Shown: positions 1 through 10,479 of the stretch, one piece after another
How positions within the stretch are numbered: position 1 is the stretch's first letter
How the letters are laid out: each line of letters starts with the position of its first letter
Assembly (NCBI GenBank): GCA_009602735.1
Contig: WELA01010914.1
Location: 106,476 to 170,475, forward strand
From: Mesotaenium endlicherianum
Lineage: Eukaryota; Streptophyta; Zygnematophyceae; Zygnematales; Mesotaeniaceae
Length of the DNA: 64,000 nucleotides
Reading direction: 5' to 3'
The notes under the pieces: model-generated
The model's input: the letters and a program-made list of their open reading frames with translations, nothing else
The model's database searches: none
Told to the model about the DNA's origin: nothing
Program-made: the position numbers and the translations under genes

Positions 1-3000
1 CTGCCTAACTTTGCCCCTCCTTGTGCCTGTGCCCTCGCTGTGCCCGCGCTTGCACCTGCGCCTGTGTGCGCACGTTGCGAGGAGGATAGCGTAGGCTAGG
101 GTCAGGCAGGATAAGGTCAAACGGAGCCGCAGAAGAGAATGGAAAGCAAGGGACGAGAAAGAAGGAGAGGCAGGGGAGCAAGGGAGCAAGCGAGCGAGCA
201 CGGGAGGGAGGCAGGTAGGGAGGGAGGCAGACAGGCAGGCGGAGGGGAGGCAGACAGGGAGCGGGAGGGAGGGAGGGAGGGAGGGATCGAAGGAAGGGGG
301 GAAGGAGGGAGCGAGGGAATAGAGAGAGAGAGGGAGGGAGGGAGGGAGGGAGGGAGCGAGGAGCTTCCAGGTGGCGAGTGGCAGGCAGCTGATGAGGGCG
401 AGGCCATATACCTCCATGACTGCTCGGGCGCAGGCATGGTCCCAGCGTGTTGCTATGAGCTGGCAGGTGTGGATAAGACGGATTAGGCTGTCAGGTCAGG
501 GTTTGGCTTCGAGGTGGGGCAAGGCGAGGGCTAGTGGTTTATTGTTTGAGGCGTGCTCAGCATTTGTTTCTGGTTATGTATGAGGTACGAGGTCTGCACT
601 TTCCGTGTTTGGGAGAAGGCGAGGAGAGGCAAGGAGTGACGACGGGAGGGGGGAGGGGGAAGAGAGGAGGGAGGGAGGCGAGGAGAGAAGATGAGAGGTG
701 AGGCCCTAGGAGTGGCAGGCATCATGGGCTGGCGCTCGTGCCACCTGGCTCTTTGGGAAAGGTGCAGGCAGGCGCGGTTTGGACGCACTCGAATGTGCAG
801 TTCCATTGTTCGAGGGAGGTGCACCTCTGTGTGTGTGATTGCGTGTGTGTTGCGCACGCGCGCGCGTGGTCGTGGGTGTGTGAGGCGTGTGCGGCCAGGC
901 GCGTGGGGTGGTTTGTGCGTGACTTGGCCCTTCTCTGTGTTGAGCAAGTGCAACTGCAGGAGGGGGTGTGAGCACCGCAGCCCTGAATGCCCGTTCATCA
1001 CTGTGTGTATTTACATCCTATCCCGGATGAGAGCTGCCCATTGCGAAAGCTGCAGGTGCAGCAGGACTTCGAGCGGGGGCGATACCTTACCAAATAGTAG
1101 TTTCTCTGGGCATACCTCTGTGCCTCCAAAGGCCTTCTACTAGAGTACAGGATGCGGGAATTGATTGCAAATGCGTGTCCTCTGAGAAGAGGCTGCCTGG
1201 CTTTGGGTGAAAGTTGCTGGATCTGCCACGCACAACCCCTCGGTGCCGTGAACCCTCACCCCTCAGTCTTTACCTTTCATCTCTTGTAATCTCAAAAGGT
1301 GCGCCCTCCCCTCAGCCACCCAAAAGCATCTCCCGAAAGCGCCTCCAAAAAGAATTTTGTTGTGGGTCGCAGGTTCCGTCTACGTTGGGGCCAGTGGCTG
1401 CGTCAGCGTGGGCCCGCAACGAGCTGCCGGAGCTCTGGCACGGGCCGACGCCAGCTGTCGGCGACAAGGCGAGGCTGCTGGAGGTGTGAAGATCGACGCC
1501 TAGTGGGGGAAACGACGACAGGCATGCGTGCAACGCACCCGTGCGTGTGCGCGTGCACGAGTGCTGTGCAGATGCCGAACATGTGCACATGTGCAAGCAC
1601 TGTGGTGCTTGCTTGCAAGCGTATTTGGAGTGAGAGGCGTGCGCACTGCTCCGCCACGCGGGGCACGATATGGATTGTGCTGCTCGCTCATGCTTCATTC
1701 GCATTTGTGCACGTGCGGGACGTCCGGAGACCGAACGGCATATGTCCGTAGAAAGGGGAGGGAAAGAGCAGCTTTATTTTCTAGACTTTATGACACGCTC
1801 AGGCTTGAAGAAGGGCTTTTTTAACCAACCCACCTTGGCGGGTAAGGGCTTACAACAAGCACTCTTTTTAGGGCGACATGCGGGCTGGCGCTTCAATATC
1901 TTTGAGCTGGGCATGCCGAGGTAAAGGTAGTGAGACGATTGTGGTGGTCGATACATGATATTGGGAATTGGGTTAATCTTCTCGTGCCCTTGGTTGTGAT
2001 TACATGCCTGTTATTAGTGATCCATACATATTAGTGACAAGATCATTTTGTGGATGGGGTACAAAAGCACGGCCTTCTTTCCAAATTCAATGACAGCCAC
2101 AATGAAGGAACAAACAGTGTTGCTTTGATGCATGTCTTTTTTGCATCTGAGAAATGACTATCAGGTTTAAGAATCTGCTGACACCACTACTCTGACGACA
2201 GCGTACGCGTGCAAATCTCCAAGGTAAATCACTAATAGGTGGCAGTACAGATCATATGTCTCTCTATTTAGGGACTCAACATTGTCACCCATCGACAGAA
2301 TCCATCCGCGTAGCATGCATGTATGGCCGGTGCACCTTCGACGCGCTTGCGCTCGAAATTGACACTTCAAGAGATTGGCTCCAGAGGGAACGTGTCAGGC
2401 AGCCCTAATTTTCTTCAGCAAGAAGTTCGGTTGAGTGGATGAAGGAGAAGTCATATGAACGAGAGGGGAGCTTTTAGACGTATGCCGCATATTGCAGCAT
2501 GCACCTGCTTTTTATTAGTAATAATTCACACGCTACACTAGACTGCTGTATCACATGCTGAAAAACCGCCAAGGGTATCTGCTCGAACTTATAAACACCT
2601 AGGTCATGTTTTGCTCCACGCCCATACTTGCACAAATTCACGTGAGGTGCAAATGAAGCACCCATGTGACTACACTACATACGACCAGATCAAGGTCAAC
2701 GATTCCCGCGAGCTTTCAAACAAAAATGACCTGATGAAATGGGCAACAATAGTCTATTTAGCGTAAGAAAGAATAGAGTTTGGCTGCTGCAAGCTCCAGG
2801 CCGCATTCTTGTTACCACGCACTCACTCTGGGGTTCACGTACAATGAGCAAGATGATTTTGCTAGGCATGACTGTCTTCCACCAGCCAGCAAGACAACTA
2901 AAGCGTAAGAGACTGTACTTACAAGTTAGCATGAAACTATTTATACATCATGCTGTCATTACCATGTCTTGACTTCCATGTGTTTAGTGTACAAGTGCAT

Positions 3001-3350
3001 TTTCTTGCACAGGAGCGTTCAAACTATATAGTACAGGCTGTCCCAAGCAACTCCGCCAAGTGGCAGCCATAGCAGCTACAAATCCGACTTCTAGACCAAA
3101 AAGGCATGGAGAGAGGCGAGCCACGTTCCGCAAGTAGAATCATTTTTGAAGCTATTCATGTCGAGCTGTAAGAACCAAGCCTGCGTAAAGTAGCAAAGTC
3201 AGCTCATGCTCTATCAGAATCTGGATCCTGTCATAGCCCCAAACCTGCTCCCCCTCATCTGGCCGGGCGGCGGTAAACCCCCATTGGGTCCATGTCTCCT
3301 CCTCCTCCAGGCGGCCAGTTCCGCCAGGTGGCGCTTTACCACCACCCGCC
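1..3350. other. No supported gene; low-complexity and unassigned DNA
   Basis: No open frame here has recognisable motifs or paired splice signals. The first 700 bases are purine-rich on the + strand. About 820-910 is GT-rich and 1520-1620 mixes GT and CA runs. From about 1900 to 3150 the base composition is ordinary and I see nothing I can name. It lies downstream of the cupin gene (- strand), so its right edge may hold that gene's 3' untranslated region. Confidence 0.5.
195..360 (+). repeat. Purine-rich GGGA/GGCA simple repeat
   Basis: An imperfect microsatellite of GGGA, GGAG and GGCA units on the + strand. It creates long but meaningless open frames on both strands (Gly/Glu/Arg-rich one way, Pro/Ser/Leu-rich the other). 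Confidence 0.85.
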
Positions 3351-5408
3351 TCACTCGCCCAGGACGCTCTTGAGGTACGACAGCCCGTACTTCTTGGCAG
3401 CCTCCGACAGCTGGCGGGCCTCGTCCTCGCTGACACCTGGCTTCTTCTCGTCCGGGTCGGTGCTGACTGGCACTCCCACCTCGAGGAAGTACCTCTCCAG
3501 GCCAGCTGGCATGCACCACACGAGCATGTGGGCCGGCTTGTCTGACGCGTTGTGAAACGAGTGGGGCTCATTGCGGGGCATGTGGATGAAGCTCCCCCTG
3601 TCCGCCTTGTGTAGTCTGTTTGTTCACAGGACAGGGCGTATAAAAAGCTCCCCCCCGAAACAACACACACGCACACACACACACACAGACATACATGAAC
3701 GGTGAAGGTGAGTTCAAAGACTCAATGGGCAACAAACCCCCCCACCCTGCTATTTCACCTAACCCCCAACTCCCAGTGCCCAGACAGACATACACAGACA
3801 TATACACACACAGCACAGCCTGACGACAGTACTCTATGCGCTGTGTGAGCACCACCCACCAGGGGGTGACCGTCAGATAGACATCCGGGCAACGGGGGTT
3901 GCTCCGCCCCAAAAGTGGCCGACGCCCTTTCACATTCACAGCATTGGTGCCACACATATCGGGCTCGACTGGCTTACTTTGTCTGAAACTGAATGTCTGC
4001 ATGTCTGACTATGCCTGTCTCCATTTGTCTCTCTGCCTGCCTGTCTGGCCCTCTTTCATTTCCCGCCTGGCTGTCATTCTGTCTGCCTTCTGTCCCTCTG
4101 TCATTCCCGTCCTTCTTTGTCTGTTCTTTCGCCAGTTTCTCCTTTTTTACTCTATCTTCGCTCTTCCTAGCTGGCTGGCTGGCTGGCTGGCCCCTTCCGC
4201 AACAGACTAAAGCCTCCAAAGCCGCAGCTCAGACGCACATGCATGGCTGCTGCCGGCTGCCCGCCTACGAGCCCCGACCACTGGTCTAAGTCGCCAAGAT
4301 ATTGCCGAGATGCGGGGCACGTCGGCGAGTGGCTATGCGCGCGCCATGGGTGTGCTAGGACCACAGGGTCGATACACAATGGCAAGCTCATGGTCAGCGA
4401 GAGAAACACACAGCGCGCATATGTCTGCACGTGTGTGTGCACGCCTGTGGCGTACGCTGCTATTTACAATAGGGTTTTGGGAAGGAAGAAGGGAGGGTGA
4501 ATGTACAGATCTACGCCCCTAAACATAGAAAGCGCCACAGACACAATAAAGTACGCCTGACACCATGTACAAATGCACATTACAATCGCCACTCACACGT
4601 ACTAGCACACATCCAACAGGTTCCAGGAAGACCTCTTATCCAGCACAAATCATCTCACTCAAGAGCAAGTGGGCATGCGCATTGCCCCCTTCTGTCGCGG
4701 GTCGGAGTGAGGTTAGAGTCGAAAGCCGATGAGGAAGTGCACCAAGAGGCCTTCAGTCAGAACGAGGGATAAACATTTGCTTCAAGAGAAATTAGGCGAG
4801 CACACGCACTGGCCCTTAGTGCGCCACTCCAGCTGGCCGTCCAGCATGAACCACGCCTCGTCCTCATTGGCGTGCACATGCTCTTGCGAGCCGTCTCCCG
4901 GCGCCACGTGGTACTCCATCACCGCGTAATCTCCACCTGTCGCCTCCCCAGGCACCTTCACAGTGACGCGCAGCCCCATGGCCCACACCGCCTGGCCCTC
5001 CCCCTCCCTCACGAGACCAGATACGGATGTACCAGCTGCTCCACCTTCTGCAGACTCATCATTCGCAGCCTTCCCGTTTCTTCCCCCCCTGCTGCTGCCA
5101 GGCTGCCCTCCCCCGTTCCCCGACGCTTTCCCCTTCCCCTTCACCTTCACCTTGCTCCTGACGCCGCCCTTGTCACCTTCCTTTTCTTCAGGAGTAGTCG
5201 CCAGCTGGTCGTCCTCAAAACTGGGCGGGTAGTCTTTTACGACCTCAAACTTTCCCTCGGAGGCCATTTCGTCCTGCCTGGCGTGAAAGTGGTCGAGGAT
5301 AGACGTCTCTTTCCGGAGGCTCGGAGTCTCCCGCTTGCTGGGAGCTGAGCCAACCTTGTTATCAGAGGCATTTTTTGGCCTCCACCCTGAGCCATGGTAG
5401 GGCGCCAC
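3351..5408 (-). CDS. Cupin-domain protein, at least two exons, 5' end unresolved
   Basis: Two exons on the minus strand, 5408-4810 and 3615-3351, joined by a GT-AG intron of about 1.19 kb (donor GTGCGT at 4809, acceptor CAG before 3615). They give 287 residues ending in TGA. Numbering from 5408, cupin motif 1 is complete at residues 171-191 (G-X5-H-X-H-X4-E-X6-G; ligands His177, His179, Glu184). Motif 2 lies at 207-222 (G-X5-P-X-N-X2-H-X3-N; His218), with Asn in place of the second Gly. The motifs fall on different exons, and the splice restores their frame and spacing, which supports the model. This is the fold of small metal-binding single-domain cupins, but substrate and reaction cannot be inferred. 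Residues 1-150 are low complexity, rich in Lys, Gly and Glu. Position 5408 follows a good acceptor (TGCTGCCAG) and no ATG, so another exon probably lies upstream; a Met at about residue 48 is an alternative start. Confidence 0.75.
3616..4809 (-). repeat. Cupin intron filled with simple repeats
   Basis: This intron holds (CA)n at about 3660-3690 and 3785-3815, CT-rich stretches at 4000-4165, and a short (CTGG)n run at about 4170-4193. No coding sequence is recognisable in it. Confidence 0.6.
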
Positions 5409-5411
5409 CTG

Positions 5412-7850
5412 GCAGCAGCGCGTTGGAGAGAGATGAATTAAGGACTTTTTTTTACCTTTGGGATAGGCGGGCTGAGCCTCTTACAATCTCTTCATGCCTC
5501 TGATTTTGTGCCTGTGCCTTTACATCAGTTGACCCCTTGACCATTGAGCCGACACGAGAGTTATTATTTCCACGAGTCCACACCGGGAAGCAGGGCAGAA
5601 GTAATATGAAAAGTACTTACAGCAAAAAAACAGAACCACCTTGCGGATAAACAAACCGTCTCCCTTTCTGTTGCCCACACCTTGTGACTGAATGATGCTG
5701 AATACAAAGCTTATGAGAGAGTCTCTGACATCAACGTGACATTAGGCGAGTGAATCGTGTTTGCAGTCAAGAGGACCCCGGAGCTGCCAGAGGACCCTGG
5801 AGCAGCCATAGGGCATTTCGTTCAAGAGAAGTATCATGCGTGTTGATGTTCGTCTCTGTGCATAAACACCCCCTACAGGGAAATTGCCCAACGAATAGAG
5901 AAGAAGTCGGTGCTTTACAAAAATCAAGACCTGCGGCAAGACCATCTACAATTCCTGTAAAATGCCTCATCATCGATATGGTGAATGAACGCTCTTCAGT
6001 TCACTTGCTTCATACAGCAAAATAAAGCAATCTAGGGTCTATGAAGGCCACCATGATGTACATCAGTATCATCAACACTAAGGGTCAACATGGTTTCTTA
6101 GTGATCAACGTGGTCTCTTAGTACTAGGCAAGCCTACCCATAGACGCCTTCTGCAACAAATCTTTATCAGGTGTCGTATTAATCACTAAGGAGAGTCTAA
6201 CTGACTCCACTGATAGAAACTTTCACCCTTTTTCTACTCATTGCATTAGATGGACAGTGAGGAGATCAGATATTGTAAAGATTGAGAGAGCCTACAAAGA
6301 ACCCACGTTTTAAGAACTTGAATAAACTTAAACAGGGAGCATAGGCTTGACCGCTTTACCATTCTTGTCATATCAGTATTCTCAAAAACGGCAGATCTTG
6401 GCAGCCAACCTCCAAATGTTGGGTCACGCTCTAGACGCGAGATATTTGGAACAAGAATTCGTGACCCTTTGGCTGCCCTGAAGGCGAAAACAGCTGCTCG
6501 TATCATACTGTTCACAATTTAAGCAGCCGCAATAGAAGAAGGGATACAAAATTAACTTCGACCTAGAGCTGAAAACTAGGTTGCAAGTCCAAATTCAGCC
6601 CTTAGAAGCAGTCGGCCCTCAAAGCTTCCACGCTTCTTATAAGAAGATGGGAAAAAATAATGTCGCTAATATCTATATACATTTTCACGAACGCATGCAA
6701 ACGCCTACGTATATAGACTATATGCCGAGCTGGCTGCTTTTGGATTCTGCAGCTCTTTCTTCTTCGGGAAAAATGACTCCTCGAGGATTTTAAATGTGCT
6801 TGAATGAAATGTAAGTTGCCCAACTTGGACAGCGCATCTTAGCAGCTGAATGGGTGAACCGGGGAAGGGGCCTTGGTGCCATCTTTGTGCAGCTTTGTGA
6901 GCAACTGCGGGCGGTCCCTCGACGTCAGAGTGAAGGTTTTCACCCTTTTTTCGTCCTCGTCAGCACGAGTAACAGCCAACTGGCATTGATGAGCTGCTTG
7001 CTTGGGGAGGTTTGGAGCCAATTGGGTGTGTGCTTGGGCGTCCTTTGGTGTGCTTGGGTACAGGTGCAGATAAGTTCACTTGGGCGAGCTTGGCTCGGCT
7101 GCTTGGAGCATGCTTGGAGCAGGCTTGGAGCAGGCTTGAAGGAGGCTGGAGCCAGCTTCGAGCTGCTTCGGTGAAAAGTCATTAAACTACGAGTCTACTA
7201 TCCACTACGACAAATAGAGACCCTTTAAGGGCCGGTTTAAAGTGGGCACTCGCGACGAAGTTCTATTCCGCTCATCGCGCTATTCCGGTTATGGCGCTAT
7301 TATGATACTAAATAGTAGAAAAAAATATTCAAATGCAAAAACAACGAAATTTTTAACTTTTGATTTATAGTGAGCAGAACCCGTGGAGCCTAATTCGGCC
7401 CACTTTTTTGGCCCATTTTTCCCAAGAACAACAACTGGGTGCTTTGGGCGCAGTCGACCAAATAAAACTTTGCAAAATGTGTTCTTTGCGGCAAATGGCC
7501 TCAATGACATTGAAGCACATTTTGTAAAATGTCGTTAGGGTTGAGCTTGTCGCGTGTTGTATTAAAAAGATGTCAGAGGCCTAAATCGTGTGACTCGTGC
7601 ACCGAGATCTTCTCCAGCAGGTCAAACCCATCGTCATTATGCCCGGGGGTAATTTGGAAGTTGCGCCACTGAAGCTAGCCCGCCATGACAGTACCCCTCC
7701 AATGCCTCTAATGACGTCCTGCTTGGTGTTCAGGTCAAAGAGCTATTCGTTCAACAAGACATAGCTTACTCGGTAGTAAAGCTTTCAAGACAGTGTTTTT
7801 TGTTGTTGTAAGATAGTAGCACGTAGGATCTTCTCTGTGGATCTGTTGGG
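5412..7850. other. No supported gene
   Basis: Upstream flank of the cupin gene. A short stretch at about 5411-5480 could end in a minus-strand donor (AAAG then GTAAAA) and serve as an upstream cupin exon, but it has no ATG in the needed frame. At about 7010-7160 there is a degenerate tandem array of GGAGCAGGCTT/GGAGCATGCTT-like units. Otherwise I see nothing here. Confidence 0.4.
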
Positions 7851-7856
7851 TGGATC

Positions 7857-8660
7857 ATGGGCGAAGATGATGTCACGTCTGAGAGCGAGAATCCCACCAC
7901 TAAATTCAAATTTTGTACTAATTCAAGTTGTGGATTGGATAGTAATTCCAATTCGTCTCGTGGCAGTCATGGTGTCCTTAGCGAGTCTATGGAGTGTTCT
8001 ACTGAGTTTGACCGGACAGAGCAACTGATACGGAAAGATCTAACGAGTCTCCAAGTAAAGAGTCATGTCCATCTACATTTTCATCCTGTGAGGATCTCTC
8101 TCCAAGAAACCGCCGAGCTAAGTTTAGGAAGCCTAACAACTTCAACTTGTATTGCAATCCACTTCCTACGCGCCGTGTTTCGCCGCCAAATTGAGTGCAC
8201 GCTTATAGGAAGCGCCGTAGGAAGTCTAGTGATGGGGAAGAGACTAGACGGAGGGCATGTGGCTCTGGTCCACCTCAATCTCATGACAATGGGAGGGAGG
8301 TTGCGAGGAGGACTGCAATAGATCCCAGCACTCTCTTTGACAAGAATGCCTGTCACTCACCTATTCATGTATCCGAGGACATGCCATATAAGATGAATCT
8401 GGAAGGAAGAGGGGGTGATGTGGAAGGAAGAAAAATAAATGAGGAACTTCAGATGATTCAGGAAAGTTTCGAAGTTCCTAGTGAGAGAGACACTAATGCA
8501 GATTTGTGTCTTGACGAGTATGATGAAGATGATACTGAATCTAAATCTGAAATATAGAATCGTGAGGCTAGTGGGGCTCCTACTAGCAATGAGAGTGTAG
8601 TAGAAGGTCGAAGCAATTAGGAGGACATCAAGCAAGAGCGTGCATACAAACACTTTGTGG
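7857..8660 (+). other. Decayed acidic/basic open frames of unknown origin
   Basis: Two overlapping open frames. One is rich in Ser and Asn. The other has a basic patch (about 8205-8265) followed by a strongly acidic tail (about 8510-8555, Asp/Glu-rich). Because the next segment (8850-9525) is the tail of an A-family chromovirus, this may be a very diverged copy of that family's accessory ORF, which also ends acidic. I could not match specific residues, so this is an inference. Confidence 0.25.
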
Positions 8661-8849
8661 TGTCCACACCATTATTAAGACAACGGATGGTAGAAAAGTA
8701 TGCTATCCTTTTACATACCTGTGAAAGTCATTGTGAGTGCAACTCTCACAAGCACTAATTTTATAATTTTTGCACAACTCCTTCCTGAACAGTTTAGAAA
8801 AGATTTTCGCAATTCTCTTGAAAGTTAGAATCGTTACAGACTGCTACTA

Positions 8850-9525
8850 TCAACTTGCAAATTGTCCAAGAGCAATTTGCCATGTTATTACGTTTTCCTA
8901 GAGGTCCTACTTTGGCTAGGTCTGAGTTGTTCAGAAGGCCACTTGATAGAAGGTCTAGGTCTAGGTCTATGTTAGGTCTAAATCTTCTGGAGATAGTACG
9001 CCGAGAACATAGATCGCAAACAAGTGTCAGGTTGTTGTGTATTAGTATACTGTCTTAGTATTGTCGAGGCGATATCAATTTAAGTTGAAGGGACAAGAAT
9101 GATTCAATATACTGGTAGACATGAAAATGTTGTTAATTGTAATCCTTAACTAAGTTCAAACTGCTAGACTTTAGTCAATATTCAATTAAATGGACTTCTA
9201 GTATTATTCGGTATGATGGACTTCTAGTAACATTCAGTATAATGACTAAAGCCCATAGCAGCTGGCTCAAGTAGCTTGCAAATACATTCTTTGACAGCCA
9301 GCTGACCATCTTGAGTGGTACTAGCAATGCATATAAGTGTGATCTAGATGAAGTCTAGATGACGCCTTAGGCGGTTGGCGTTTCGAGATGATGGGAGATG
9401 GCTGTGGATTTGGTTAGCCGAGTGGTTAACTCTTGGGTAGGCGGTGCCATCGCACTTGCAGTTGAACAGTAAACTCATTCCATGTATATATGCTAGGCAT
9501 TGCCCTCCAATTTGGCAACTCTCTG
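8850..9525 (+). mobile_element. Decayed 3' end of an A-family Ty3/gypsy element (accessory-ORF tail plus LTR)
   Basis: About 8890-8990 matches the C-terminal end of the accessory ORF of A-plus (shared RGPTL, FFRRP-like and RSRSRS patches). From about 9060 the sequence follows the polypurine region and then the LTR of the same family, up to about 9525. The LTR match includes the blocks ACATTCTTTGACAGCCAGCT and GTGCCATCGCACTTGC. It is strongly diverged, incomplete and old. No partner LTR is visible to its left. Confidence 0.6.
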
Positions 9526-9550
9526 GAAGGGCTTTTTTGAGAACCCTAGT

Positions 9551-9660
9551 TATGAAATTTGTATACGTCGCATACGTGTGAGCGGATATTCAGCTCGTAC
9601 AAATCGTGAGAGTCAATTCTGCACGTTGGAATTCGCCGAAACACGTGAGTGTCGGTAGTT
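9551..9660 (-). repeat. Fragment of a MITE family, inverted relative to the 12167-12407 copy
   Basis: The sequence from CCTAGTTATGAAATTT onward aligns for roughly 100 bases with the reverse complement of the right end of the MITE at 12167-12407. The far end is not recognisable, so this is a diverged or truncated copy. It abuts the decayed LTR that ends near 9525. Confidence 0.55.
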
Positions 9661-10479
9661 TACACCGGTCGCCGGTTTACAAGCGTGTGAAATCGTGTGG
9701 AAGTGACACATTTAGGGCTGCTTCGAAAACTTCTTCCGTTTTTCGCTTCGCTGACGGGTCACTCACCTCACACGCTTACATGCTGCCGGTTATGCTGTCG
9801 TGGCCTCTCAAATGTTGACGTCCGTCCGATTTCAATTGTGCCTGCTCTCTCATGAATCGGCCACGGTCGCTCTGCGTCTTTTAGTAGGAAACAAACAACA
9901 ATTAACCAAAATTTGGGCAAAAAATTGGCTTCAACTTTCAACTTTGAAGTGTTCAAATTTCTCGCGACATCTTCTTCGATGAGTGCATGCCGTATGTTAT
10001 GCTCCAACTTCTTGCTTTTGCTATCAAGGTGTCATTCCCAGCAGCCAATTAAATACGTATCAGCATTTTTGTGCATTGTGTGTGGCCAATAAAGAACTTC
10101 TATCCTCTTATGTCCAATCAAATTAGGACATCAATTTGAAATTCAAATTTGTCCACCTCTTCTGCCCACTACCTTCCTCTGTCATGGTGTCCGTGTTCTC
10201 CAGGACACTGTGGTTCTTAGGGGCGATAGAACGCTGTGGGAAGAGCACTACAAGTTCTTGCTGCAGCAAGGCATTTTCATTACAGTACCCACATATTTCT
10301 CTGCGAGAGTTTCTTCTTCACCCACCATGACAGTAGATCACACTTTTCAAGAATCCGAAGAGGATGACTGCGAGCTTCTCCCCCCTCCCTCATATTCTCA
10401 GCAAATGGCCACTGACATAGAAAGGCAAAAGTCTGATGAGTTATCAACTTGCGAACATGATATGTAGACAAGGTAGACA
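9661..10479. other. No supported gene; probable 5' flank of the hAT element
   Basis: AT-leaning DNA between the MITE fragment and the BED-finger region of the hAT transposase. It could contain the hAT terminal repeat and promoter, but I could not find a matching inverted repeat at the other side. A short open frame at 10210-10467 could be the transposase N-terminus. Confidence 0.3.

Noticed and set aside
139-486. Open frames through the purine-rich repeat on both strands
   Set aside because: They are produced by GGGA/GGCA repeats and have only low-complexity composition.
3152-3682. 176-codon minus-strand frame
   Set aside because: It overlaps the second cupin exon in another frame, which has the cupin motifs.
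9405-9470. tRNA-like stretch (GTTAGCCGAGTGGTTAAC)
   Set aside because: It is part of the A-family LTR. Other LTR copies have extra bases in the middle, and there is no B box or acceptor stem.
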